Positions 1-6,415 are shown, counted from the first letter of the stretch. The stretch is 8,492 nucleotides of DNA from JAYEHK01 sp034659475 (GCA_034659475.1 JAYEHK010000171.1:1-8492); one strand, 5' to 3'. The notes: generated by a model not told the origin, from the sequence alone. Made by a program: numbers and translations.

Positions 1-383
1 ATAACCGGGTCTCGTCCCAGTGTTCCCCGTAATTTGTCCTGCGCCCAACGGATTTTACCGTAGCTTTCTTTCACGCCTCTCTGTACTTTTACAATCCCAT
101 CATCACGTAGAAATTTTTTTATTTCACCAATGATCATAGGAACTGCATAGGTAGAAAAGCGTACATTAAACCCAAAATCAAATTTATCAATAGCCTTCAA
201 TAGACCAATAGATCCTACCTGGAATAGATCTTCATATTCATAATTGCTGTTTTTAAACCGCTCTAATACCATATAAACCAGTCCCAGATTGGCTTCGTAA
301 ACAACCGCCCGTGCTTCTTGGTCTCCTGATTGTGCCTGCTTGAGGAGTTCATCATTATCGTTAAACTTTTTTTCCAGGGGCAT
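1..383 (-). CDS. sigF: RNA polymerase sporulation sigma factor SigF (N-terminal part, cut by window edge)
   Basis: This encodes the forespore-specific sigma factor that directs RNA polymerase to early forespore genes after asymmetric division. I translated it by hand from the ATG at 383; 127 codons are visible and the frame stays open to the window edge. Sigma-70 region 2 spans about residues 30-97. It includes the core-binding segment around EDLFQVGSIGLLKAIDKFD (51-69) and the -10-recognition segment with RFSTYAVPMIIGEIKKFLRD (75-94). The start of region 3 (KVQRGVKES) follows. The stretch AVPMIIGEI is typical of the SigF/SigG group. Choosing SigF over SigG rests on its position 14 bp after spoIIAB, the standard spoIIA order. 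A G-rich Shine-Dalgarno (AAAGGGGGGAAG) precedes the ATG. Its activity should be held off by SpoIIAB until SpoIIAA is dephosphorylated. Regions 3 and 4 are outside the window. Confidence 0.93.
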   Translation of the reverse strand, partial: MPLEKKFNDNDELLKQAQSGDQEARAVVYEANLGLVYMVLERFKNSNYEYEDLFQVGSIGLLKAIDKFDFGFNVRFSTYAVPMIIGEIKKFLRDDGIVKVQRGVKESYGKIRWAQDKLRGTLGRDPV

Positions 384-397
384 GATCTTCCCCCCTT

Positions 398-844
398 TCA
401 AGCAAAAGCCTGGTGATCGCGAGCTGCATATCTGCGTTTCAGACAAACACGAGTACCCCTGCCGGCAGTACTGGAAACATCCAACTCATCCATAAAGGAT
501 TTCATAAAGGTAAATCCTAACCCCATTCTGGTAGGATCACTGGAGAAAGTTGGCTCTAAAGCTTGACCGATGTCTTCAATCCCCTTCCCGTAATCTTCAA
601 TAACAATCTCCAGGCTGTCGTCATCATAGATACTTGCTAACACCGTAACCTTTTCTGTCTTTTTATTTTCGTAGCCATGGATAATACAGTTTGACACGGC
701 TTCTGAAACGACCAGTTTGATTTCCTCAATCTGCTCCAGTGTACAATCCAACTGCGCTGCAAAAGCCCCCACGCATGATCTGGCAAACGAAACATTCTCC
801 GCTATGCTTAAAAATTCAAAACGCACATGATTTTTTATATTCAT
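398..844 (-). CDS. spoIIAB: Anti-sigma F factor / serine kinase SpoIIAB
   Basis: SpoIIAB is a cytoplasmic GHKL-fold protein. It binds SigmaF to keep it inactive and phosphorylates the anti-anti-sigma factor SpoIIAA using ATP. The 148-residue length matches the family (146 in B. subtilis). Visible ATPase motifs are the N box EAVSN (48-52) followed by IIHGYEN, the G1 box EDYGKG (83-88) and the G2 region MGLGFTFMKSF (107-117), ending with GRGTRV (128-133). Glu48 and Asn52 occupy the usual catalytic and magnesium-binding positions. Arg22 in SFARS aligns with the arginine known to contact SigmaF and SpoIIAA. The ATG at 844 has GGAGG five bases upstream (850-854). It sits between spoIIAA (33-bp gap) and sigF (14-bp gap), as in the canonical operon. 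A small hairpin that overlaps its ribosome-binding site is described separately. Confidence 0.97.
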   Translation of the reverse strand: MNIKNHVRFEFLSIAENVSFARSCVGAFAAQLDCTLEQIEEIKLVVSEAVSNCIIHGYENKKTEKVTVLASIYDDDSLEIVIEDYGKGIEDIGQALEPTFSSDPTRMGLGFTFMKSFMDELDVSSTAGRGTRVCLKRRYAARDHQAFA

Positions 845-849
845 ATTGT

Positions 850-880
850 CCTCCGGTTTTTCCGGATGTTCACCTCCTTA
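850..880 (-). promoter_or_regulatory. Tandem ribosome-binding sites with intervening hairpin ahead of spoIIAB
   Basis: On the transcript, the spoIIAA stop codon is embedded in UAAGGAGGUG (880-871), a full-length complement of the 16S anti-Shine-Dalgarno sequence. It lies too far from the spoIIAB AUG (28 bases) to act directly. A hairpin follows: UCCGG, loop AAAAA, CCGGA (866-852). Its 3' arm contains the first three bases of a second, well-placed GGAGG (854-850), five bases before the AUG. Folding would hide the near site and draw the far site closer. The sequence and pairing are seen directly; any role in setting the SpoIIAA:SpoIIAB ratio is inference. Confidence 0.5.
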
Positions 881-1210
881 GATATTGATAATTTCCTGTT
901 CAGTGTTGTGCATGGCAATAAGCTTATTAATCCCTGAAAACGTAAGAATTTTTTGTATCGATGGATTGGCTCCCACAATATACATTCTGCCGCCTAAAGC
1001 CGAGATCTTTTTATATCGACCGATAATAACTCCCAGACCTGAACTATCAATGAATGTTACCTTTTCCAGGTTTAATATAAGATTCTTAATGCTTTGAGCG
1101 TCCAACTTTTTGTCGATCGCGCTGCGCAGGTTGTCAACAACCAGCATATCTAATTCTCCTCTAATCCGTACTACAAGTGTATTGCTTACCATCTTAAAAT
1201 CTAGTTCCAT
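878..1210 (-). CDS. spoIIAA: Anti-anti-sigma F factor SpoIIAA (STAS domain)
   Basis: This is the cytoplasmic anti-anti-sigma factor. Unphosphorylated SpoIIAA binds SpoIIAB and releases SigmaF; phosphorylation by SpoIIAB inactivates it, and SpoIIE (not in this window) reactivates it. The protein is 110 residues (117 in B. subtilis) and is a single STAS domain. It carries GELD (18-21) and the phosphorylation-site motif DSSGLGVIIGRYK (55-67), with Ser56 aligning to the phosphorylated serine of B. subtilis. The frame is open upstream to an ATG at 1291. I chose the ATG at 1210 because AAGGAG lies eight bases upstream, the N-terminus MELDFKM matches the family length, and the longer form would read through the likely promoter. 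It is the first gene of the spoIIA operon, 91 bp after dacF. Confidence 0.96.
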   Translation of the reverse strand: MELDFKMVSNTLVVRIRGELDMLVVDNLRSAIDKKLDAQSIKNLILNLEKVTFIDSSGLGVIIGRYKKISALGGRMYIVGANPSIQKILTFSGINKLIAMHNTEQEIINI

Positions 1211-1235
1211 AAAAAAATCTCCTTCCTGTAGGTCT

Positions 1236-1250
1236 TTACCATTATGGTAA
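1236..1250. promoter_or_regulatory. 15-bp palindrome at the predicted spoIIA transcription start
   Basis: TTACCAT-T-ATGGTAA is a perfect 7+7 palindrome with one central base. It lies immediately downstream of the candidate SigmaH -10 element and about 25 bases before the spoIIAA start codon. A perfect palindrome here is the right size and place for an operator, or for a short hairpin at the mRNA 5' end. I do not recognise it as a known binding site; it does not resemble a Spo0A box (TGTCGAA). Confidence 0.4.
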
Positions 1251-1278
1251 TTTCTACAGTAAGGAGACGCTTTCCTTC
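1251..1278 (-). promoter_or_regulatory. Candidate SigmaH-type promoter for the spoIIA operon
   Basis: On the minus strand GAAGGAAAG (1278-1270) is followed after exactly 14 bases by AGAAA (1255-1251). The published SigmaH consensus is roughly RWAGGAxxT, 14 bases, HGAAT, so each element has one mismatch and the spacing is exact. B. subtilis spoIIA is transcribed by SigmaH from the same position, between dacF and spoIIAA. No start site is mapped here; the call rests on consensus match and location. Confidence 0.45.
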
Positions 1279-1301
1279 CACAAAATTCCATGCTTATCTA
1301 A

Positions 1302-2441
1302 CTAGAACAGAAAGGTTTCGGCAAACATTTTCATTATTTCCCTCATCAGAGTTGCTCGAGGAATACTTTCAACAGCAACAATGTCGACCTTCTTTTGTAT
1401 CTGGTCCTCCAGTAAAATCTGATATTCACCAAGCTTCTGTCCTTTTTCTATCGGTGCATTTACGTAAGGAAATATTACCTTTTTACTCTTTATTGGCTTT
1501 TTCTCTCCTTTGGCATAGATTATCCCAACATCTTCCATCGCTATACCATTGACCTGGTCCTGGACCCCCTTGCCAACCTTTACAACACCACAAACCGAGT
1601 CTTTGTCGCAGAAGCTCTTAAAGGCATATTTCGCGAAACCATAATTGTATAATTCCATTGAATCCCTGAAATGTCCACGAACCTCTGGAGATGCCATAAC
1701 CACTGCAATCAGCCGAAGTCCATCTCTTTTCACAGTTGACGCCAAACAATACTTGGCTTCGTTGGTCCAACCCGTTTTAAATCCATCGGCCCCTTTATAC
1801 CACCAGAGAAGTTTATTCGTGTTATATAGTTTAAAGTCACCCTGCCGGAGATCATACTCCTTGATCGATGTATATTCCAATATCCTGGGATGAGCTAAAG
1901 CATAGCGTGCAATCTGCGCCATATCATAGGGGGATGTGTAATGTCCCTCGGCAGGTAAGCCATAAGCATTAACAAAATGCGTATCCTTTAACCCCAGGCT
2001 CTTTGCCCGCTGATTCATCTTCTCCACAAAGTTATTATGAGATCCTTCCAGATGTTCAGCAACAGCTACACAGGCATCATTAGCTGAACCGGCAGCGATA
2101 GAAATGAGCATTTCCTTAAAGCTCATTTCTTCTCCCGGCTCCAGATATATTTGAGATCCACCCATCTTCCATGCATTTTCACTGGTAACAACCGTATCTT
2201 TCAGGTTCACCTGTCCGTTATCCAGAGCCTCCACGCATAAAATCATGGTCATCAGTTTGGTCATACTCGCAGGAGGTAATTGTTTATGTTCATTTTTGGA
2301 AAGCAACATTTTCCCAGTATCCGCATCCACCAAAATATAAGCATCCGCCTTAACCTCTTCTATATCAGCCTTTGCAACATCGCATAACGATACAGAAAAA
2401 ACGAATATCAGTAAGAACAACCAGGCCACAGAATATTTCAT
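1302..2441 (-). CDS. dacF: D-alanyl-D-alanine carboxypeptidase DacF (PBP5-type, class C low-molecular-weight PBP)
   Basis: This exported penicillin-binding protein removes the terminal D-Ala from peptidoglycan pentapeptides, limiting cross-linking; in B. subtilis DacF contributes to spore cortex synthesis. Numbering from the chosen start, residues 1-25 form a signal peptide with hydrophobic core LFLLIFVFSVSL and a VAKA|D cleavage site. The peptidase S11 motifs are all present: SMTK (59-62, nucleophile Ser59), SAN (119-121) and KTG (222-224). A PBP5 C-terminal beta domain follows. The last 17 residues (ATLMREIMKMFAETFLF) could form an amphipathic membrane-anchoring helix. ATGs also occur at 2465, 2456 and 2447. 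I chose 2441 because AAGGA lies five bases upstream and the signal peptide is then of ideal length; the start remains uncertain by up to 24 bases. The 379-387 residue length fits the family. It sits directly before spoIIAA, as in Bacillus. Confidence 0.95.
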   Translation of the reverse strand: MKYSVAWLFLLIFVFSVSLCDVAKADIEEVKADAYILVDADTGKMLLSKNEHKQLPPASMTKLMTMILCVEALDNGQVNLKDTVVTSENAWKMGGSQIYLEPGEEMSFKEMLISIAAGSANDACVAVAEHLEGSHNNFVEKMNQRAKSLGLKDTHFVNAYGLPAEGHYTSPYDMAQIARYALAHPRILEYTSIKEYDLRQGDFKLYNTNKLLWWYKGADGFKTGWTNEAKYCLASTVKRDGLRLIAVVMASPEVRGHFRDSMELYNYGFAKYAFKSFCDKDSVCGVVKVGKGVQDQVNGIAMEDVGIIYAKGEKKPIKSKKVIFPYVNAPIEKGQKLGEYQILLEDQIQKKVDIVAVESIPRATLMREIMKMFAETFLF

Positions 2442-2506
2442 TCTCATCCTTAACATCCCCCCCATAATCTACCCTTTGTATAGATATATATGGAGAAAGA
2501 GGCACA

Positions 2507-2515
2507 ATTATACCA
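2507..2515 (-). promoter_or_regulatory. Extended -10 promoter element for dacF
   Basis: The 113-bp gap between the alcohol dehydrogenase and dacF contains TGGTATAAT on the minus strand (2515-2507). This is a perfect extended -10 (TGnTATAAT) for the housekeeping sigma factor. The expected start near 2500 gives a leader of about 35-60 bases. No good -35 is seen at 17 bases, as is common for extended -10 promoters. It suggests dacF-spoIIA can be expressed independently of the upstream salvage genes. Confidence 0.45.
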
Positions 2516-2554
2516 GTACATTACGGACAATTGGGACGTTTTATTCTCCCGTTA

Positions 2555-3661
2555 TTAGCCCAGGCAATGCTCAATAATGTGTATTACATCTTCCTTTTGA
2601 GGAATGACAATGTTATTATACATATTTTTTGATTGTAAGGATTGTTCCACAAACAGATTTCTTTCTTCCACAGTAGATACAGGAGGTTTCCCACAGAGGA
2701 TTTCCATCAAATAGTGCAGCTCATCAACTGATTGTAACGAAGATGCTTTTAACGCAGTTGTAATACGGGGGCTTTGACTCTTTTTTACATTAAACTCCAA
2801 CCATGCTGGCAAAACAATCCCGTTTGCCTGTCCATGAGATAAACCTTTAAAATAGGTCAAAGAATATCCAATGGCATGGGGGATAGATACCCCTGTCAGA
2901 CTGATGGCCATCCCTGCCAGATAGGAACCGTACATAAGAGCATCCCGGTTTTTGGATTTTAGTTCTTTCTTTTGTGCAATGACTTTAAGCTCTCGCCCCA
3001 AAATGTGCAAGGCCTTTTCCGAAAACAACGTACTGAGGGGGGTGTTTTTAAAGGAAAGATAGCTCTCAATCGCATGTGAATAAGCATCTACAGCAGTATC
3101 CGCAGTAATCTGCCAGGGCATCTGACTGGTGTAAGCTGGATCTAAATACGCAATTTTCGGTATGAGACTAGTACTGCGTATGCCTATTTTGGTTTGAAAT
3201 TTGTCTGATGTTAGAATAGACGCAGATGTAACTTCCGTTCCGGTCCCAGCTGTTGTGGGTACGGCAACAATAGGAAGCACTTCACCATAATTTAGGTTAA
3301 ACAAATCCTCATCGGATATTTCGTTCAACCGAACAATTGCTATTCCCTTGGCTGCATCAATGGGCGAACCCCCCCCCACTCCGATAACAAAATCAGCTTT
3401 GATGCTTCGAGCAATCTCTGAACCCCTGCGAACATTCCCTACACTCGGATTGGCTTCCACTTCATCAAAAATCTCCCATTCTATGGAAGCTTTCTCCAGT
3501 GCAGCACATACATCATCAAGCGCTCCATTACGGCGAGATGAACCTCCTTTGCCAGTTACAATGAGGGCTTTGGAGCCCAGTGTTTGAAGTTCCATTGCCT
3601 GCTCTTGAACAACCCCTCTGCCAAAAAATACTTTCGTTGGAAAACTAGCCTGCCACGACAA
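2555..3661 (-). CDS. Iron-containing (group III) NAD(P)-dependent alcohol dehydrogenase
   Basis: This is a cytoplasmic Fe-ADH family oxidoreductase, probably converting an aldehyde to its alcohol or the reverse with NAD(P)H. The 368-residue protein has the N-terminal nucleotide-binding half with GGGSPID (96-102) and the family motif PTTAGTGTEV (135-144). The helical C-terminal half carries all four expected metal ligands: Asp192 and His196 in VDAYSHAIE, His262 in IPHAIGYSL, and His276 in LSHGQANG. The start is TTG at 3661, giving MSWQASFPTKVFFG. It is favoured because an in-frame TGA lies three codons upstream, AGGGG sits ten bases upstream, and the next in-frame ATG would remove the conserved TKVFFGRG start. 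The gene sits 56 bp after pdp with no terminator, so co-transcription is likely. No member of the B. subtilis block corresponds to it. The substrate cannot be read from sequence; acetaldehyde from deoxyribose breakdown is a contextual guess. Confidence 0.93.
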   Translation of the reverse strand: MSWQASFPTKVFFGRGVVQEQAMELQTLGSKALIVTGKGGSSRRNGALDDVCAALEKASIEWEIFDEVEANPSVGNVRRGSEIARSIKADFVIGVGGGSPIDAAKGIAIVRLNEISDEDLFNLNYGEVLPIVAVPTTAGTGTEVTSASILTSDKFQTKIGIRSTSLIPKIAYLDPAYTSQMPWQITADTAVDAYSHAIESYLSFKNTPLSTLFSEKALHILGRELKVIAQKKELKSKNRDALMYGSYLAGMAISLTGVSIPHAIGYSLTYFKGLSHGQANGIVLPAWLEFNVKKSQSPRITTALKASSLQSVDELHYLMEILCGKPPVSTVEERNLFVEQSLQSKNMYNNIVIPQKEDVIHIIEHCLG

Positions 3662-3717
3662 TTACATCAACCCCTATTCTGTTTATTGTTATATTTAACT
3701 TATTTTTCTAATTAATA

Positions 3718-5019
3718 TTATAAAATGACATCATAGATGTATTTTACTTTTTCGGGCTGTATTTCGGTTATTTTAAATGCCTCTAGGACTGTTTTTTTTG
3801 CCTGGATGTTTTCTTGTAGATTGGTATGAAGGACACACAAAACATCTCCTTGATTCACCTGATCCCCAATCTTTTTGACCATGGTTATGCCGGCGGAAAA
3901 ATCTATGGTATCCTCTTTTGTTCTTCTACCTGCACCAAGCAACATAGCAACTACGCCGATACCTTCTGCGTCAATTGCTCCTACATACCCACCGTTTAAT
4001 GCCTTAACCTCAATGTGAAACCCGGCCTGCGGTAGTTTATCAGGATGATCAACAATGTCTGGATTGCCACCCTGTATACTAATTAACTCTTTTAGTTTAT
4101 CGATCGCCTTTCCTGATTGAATGATTTGCTGCAATTCGTTATAGGCTGAATCAAAATCAGCAAAGGCACCACTCAGAACCGCCATATAGGAGGCAATGGT
4201 CAGTGCAACAGTCACTTCATCCTCGCAGCCCTGGTTACTTAATACCATTATGGCTTCACAAATCTCATTGGCATTCCCCACTTCATGCCCTAATGGCTGG
4301 CTCATATCAGTAATAACTGCCACCGTTTTCCGGTTCAGGGAAGTGCCGATTTCCACCATGGTCTGTGCGAGTTCCTTTGCCTGTTCCAGTGACTTCATAA
4401 ATGCACCAGAGCCAACTTTGATATCCAGCACGATGGCGTCCGCACCAGATGCAATCTTCTTACTCATCACTGAACTGGCGATTAATGGGATGCTTTCAAC
4501 CGTAGCTGTCACATCGCGCAATGCATAGATCTTTTTGTCAGCCGGGGTCAGGTTTTCTGATTGACCAACAATCGCCATTTTGTACGTATTGACATTGGAT
4601 ATAAATTCGTCCCTGGTCAGAGTGGTTCTAAAACCTTCTATAGACTCCAGTTTGTCAATTGTTCCTCCTGTAAAACCTAACCCCCTGCCACTCATTTTCG
4701 CCACAGGCACCCCAACGGAAGCAACCAGAGGAATAACAATCAAACTAATCTTGTCTCCCACACCACCTGTAGAATGTTTATCGACCTTAATCCCATCGAT
4801 CGCTGACAGATCAACCTGATCCCCTGACGCTACAAAAGCAAGGGTCAGATTCGCAGTTTCCTCCTTGTTCATTCCCTGAAAACAAACCGCCATCAAAAAG
4901 GCCGATATTTGATAATCCGGGATTTCTCCCCTGGTGTATCCCTGCACAATATAATTGATTTCGGCCTCGGTCAAAGCTTGCCCCTGTTTCTTCTTCTGTA
5001 TCAGATCTACCATTCTCAT
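3718..5019 (-). CDS. pdp: Pyrimidine-nucleoside phosphorylase
   Basis: It catalyses the phosphorolysis of uridine, deoxyuridine and thymidine to the free base plus (deoxy)ribose 1-phosphate in the cytosol. From the ATG at 5019 the protein is 433 residues, the same as the Bacillus enzymes, and begins MRMVDLIQKK like them. Motifs seen: KHSTGGVGD (81-89, phosphate and active site) and the thymidine/pyrimidine phosphorylase signature SGRGLGFTGGTIDKLES (110-126). Arg168, Ser183 and Lys187 (LRDVT and SSVMSKK) are the pyrimidine-binding residues known in the Bacillus enzyme. The reading frame extends upstream to 5070, but that 17-residue extension is not family-like and runs into a repeat. GGAGG at 5032-5036 is 12 bases from the ATG, longer than usual and just 3 bases from the base of a repeat hairpin. 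The product sugar phosphate is the DeoB substrate, so the adjacency to deoB makes sense. Confidence 0.96.
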   Translation of the reverse strand: MRMVDLIQKKKQGQALTEAEINYIVQGYTRGEIPDYQISAFLMAVCFQGMNKEETANLTLAFVASGDQVDLSAIDGIKVDKHSTGGVGDKISLIVIPLVASVGVPVAKMSGRGLGFTGGTIDKLESIEGFRTTLTRDEFISNVNTYKMAIVGQSENLTPADKKIYALRDVTATVESIPLIASSVMSKKIASGADAIVLDIKVGSGAFMKSLEQAKELAQTMVEIGTSLNRKTVAVITDMSQPLGHEVGNANEICEAIMVLSNQGCEDEVTVALTIASYMAVLSGAFADFDSAYNELQQIIQSGKAIDKLKELISIQGGNPDIVDHPDKLPQAGFHIEVKALNGGYVGAIDAEGIGVVAMLLGAGRRTKEDTIDFSAGITMVKKIGDQVNQGDVLCVLHTNLQENIQAKKTVLEAFKITEIQPEKVKYIYDVIL

Positions 5020-5039
5020 AATAATCCATATCCTCCATT

Positions 5040-5140
5040 TGAGACAAGGGGACGTTTCATTTTGTCTCATTTTTCCTTTTTTTCAGGCTCCATTCTCCAT
5101 TCTCGTTAATGAGACAAAATGGTAGGGTCCCCCTGTCTCA
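5040..5140. repeat. Inverted pair of GGGGAC-loop hairpin repeats between deoB and pdp
   Basis: Unit A (5040-5069) has stem TGAGACAA/TTGTCTCA around a 14-base loop beginning GGGGACG. Unit B (5110-5140), read on the minus strand, has stem TGAGACA/TGTCTCA around a loop of 17 bases beginning GGGGGAC. The two units are imperfect inverted copies over about 31 bases, separated by about 40 bases, so the whole region can also fold as one long stem. Form and content resemble REP/RAYT-type hairpins. No transposase gene is in the window. Confidence 0.75.
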
Positions 5141-5144
5141 AAAC

Positions 5145-5171
5145 GAGTCAGCAGACCAGTCCCCGAGACTC
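5145..5171 (-). repeat. Third GGGGAC-loop hairpin, with a GAGTC stem
   Basis: On the minus strand GAGTC (5171-5167) pairs with GACTC (5149-5145). They enclose a 17-base loop, TCGGGGACTGGTCTGCT, carrying GGGGAC followed by GGTCT. The loop core matches the neighbouring units but the stem differs. It lies five bases beyond unit B. Confidence 0.55.
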
Positions 5172-5194
5172 ACCAAAATTTACTTTCCGACTTT

Positions 5195-5228
5195 TCCGCG
5201 AAGGTCCTAAAGGTCCGCGTTGTCCGCG
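5195..5228. repeat. Degenerate TCCGCG direct repeats downstream of deoB
   Basis: TCCGCG occurs at 5195-5200, 5214-5219 and 5223-5228, and the last two are part of a nearly tandem GTCCGCG(TT) unit. AGGTCC also appears twice (5202-5207 and 5211-5216). The stretch starts within 12 bases of the deoB stop and is much more GC-rich than the flanking repeats. I see no gene here and no terminator; its role is unknown. Confidence 0.45.
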
Positions 5229-5239
5229 TCTATTCGTTC

Positions 5240-6415
5240 CTATTTTCGTACTAACGAATAAAAACTTTCCCCAGGTAACACCCCGGCTGTGTTTACACCC
5301 AGATGCTCTGCAACGGTTGCTCCCAGATCGGCAAATGAATTGCGGATCTTCAAATCCACGTTGCTTTGCATAAGTTTGTGGTACGCCAGAATAGGCACAT
5401 ATTCCCTGGAATGATCGGTACTCACGGTTGTCGGATCACAGCCATGATCAGCTGTTATCATCAGCAGATCATCTTCTTTAAGGATGTCCAATACCCCCGC
5501 AAATAGTTCATCGAATTCTTCCAGTGAGTGTGCATATCCTTCAGGATTGTTTCGATGTCCATACAGCATATCAAAGTCCACCAAATTTACAAAGATCAAC
5601 CCTTCTGGAAAGTCTTCCATTGCCTGTAACAGCTTATCCATTCCATCCCGGTTGTTTTTAGTGGGAAACGATTGACTGATTCCTTTGGTTGCAAAAATAT
5701 CACTGATTTTGCCGACCCCTACTGTAGGCAATCCTGCTTCTAACAGAGAATCTAGTACAGTATTCCCTGGCAAACGCGAAAAATCATGCCGATTGGGCGT
5801 TCGGACGAATGCACCAGGCTGTCCTATAAATGGGCGCGCAATGACTCTGCCCACCCCATATTCTCCCTGCAGCATCTCTCTGGCAGTATTACAAATTCTA
5901 TACTGTTCTTCAAGCGGAATAATTTCTTCATGTGCAGCGATCTGAAACACACTATCTGCCGATGTATAAACAATGGGATAACCGGTTTCCATATGCTCTT
6001 TTCCGAGTTCCTCAATAATGACTGTTCCCGAAGCCACTTTATTTCCCAGCGTTTTACGGCCAATCTTCTGTTCAAAAGCGTCCAGAAAAACCCGTGGAAA
6101 TCCATCTGGGAAGGTAGGAAATGGTTCCTCCAAAATGTGTCCCATCATCTCCCAGTGACCGCTGGTGGTATCTTTCCCTTTGGCCTGTTCGTTCATCTTA
6201 CCAAACGCACCAACCGCATCCCCAAGGGGACGAACCCCTTTGATATGCTCAATATGCCCTAACCCCATTTTTTCTAAATTAGGTACCTTCAATCCCCCAA
6301 CGGCCGCTGCCGTGTTTTTCAACGTATTACTGCCTTCATCCCCATAACAACAGGCATCCGGCATCTCACCGATACCCACGCTATCCAATACAATCACAAT
6401 CGCTCTAGCCATCAT
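5240..6415 (-). CDS. deoB: Phosphopentomutase DeoB
   Basis: DeoB interconverts ribose or deoxyribose 1-phosphate and the 5-phosphate, linking nucleoside phosphorolysis to central metabolism in the cytosol. The 391-residue protein is full length (about 394 in Bacillus) and belongs to the alkaline phosphatase superfamily. Metal-binding positions are visible: Asp11 in VLDSVGIGE, Asp282 and His287 in VDFDMLYGHRNN, Asp323-His324 in TADHG, and His335 in STDHSRE. The spacings match the characterised B. cereus enzyme. The phosphorylated threonine is Thr83 or Thr84 in GKDTTSGHWE. The cap domain lies between about residues 100 and 215. AGGAGG sits six bases before the ATG at 6415; a second ATG follows at once, so the start could be one codon later. 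It is preceded by the 702-bp repeat-filled spacer and followed by the hairpin-rich gap before pdp. No convincing promoter was found upstream. Confidence 0.97.
   Translation of the reverse strand: MMARAIVIVLDSVGIGEMPDACCYGDEGSNTLKNTAAAVGGLKVPNLEKMGLGHIEHIKGVRPLGDAVGAFGKMNEQAKGKDTTSGHWEMMGHILEEPFPTFPDGFPRVFLDAFEQKIGRKTLGNKVASGTVIIEELGKEHMETGYPIVYTSADSVFQIAAHEEIIPLEEQYRICNTAREMLQGEYGVGRVIARPFIGQPGAFVRTPNRHDFSRLPGNTVLDSLLEAGLPTVGVGKISDIFATKGISQSFPTKNNRDGMDKLLQAMEDFPEGLIFVNLVDFDMLYGHRNNPEGYAHSLEEFDELFAGVLDILKEDDLLMITADHGCDPTTVSTDHSREYVPILAYHKLMQSNVDLKIRNSFADLGATVAEHLGVNTAGVLPGESFYSLVRK

Noticed and set aside
1211..1291. N-terminal extension of SpoIIAA to an ATG at 1291
   Set aside because: The added 27 residues are not family-like, overlap the candidate SigmaH promoter, and the ATG at 1210 has a much better ribosome-binding site and family-matching length.
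2485..2525. SigmaF-type promoter for dacF
   Set aside because: GTATA followed after 15 bases by CCATATATAT lacks the two conserved G residues and other positions of the SigmaF -10 element; the extended -10 for the housekeeping factor fits better.
3662..3717. Terminator or promoter between pdp and the alcohol dehydrogenase
   Set aside because: The 56-bp gap is very AT-rich, so -10-like strings occur by chance; there is no stem-loop with a T-run and no convincing -35/-10 pair.
4811..5047. 78-residue open frame starting just before pdp
   Set aside because: It overlaps pdp in another frame, its in-frame ATG closest to GGAGG is only two bases away, and the protein has no recognisable features.
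5020..5070. N-terminal extension of Pdp to an ATG at 5070
   Set aside because: The extra 17 residues are encoded by the hairpin repeat and the pdp leader; the MRMVD start at 5019 gives the standard 433 residues.
5231..5260. Intrinsic terminator at the end of deoB
   Set aside because: TATTCGTT and AACGAATA form an 8-bp inverted repeat, but it overlaps the deoB stop codon and lacks a T-run in the direction of transcription.
5786..6262. 158-residue open frame on the plus strand
   Set aside because: It is antisense to deoB, whose full-length catalytic motifs are certain, and its translation shows no recognisable domain.
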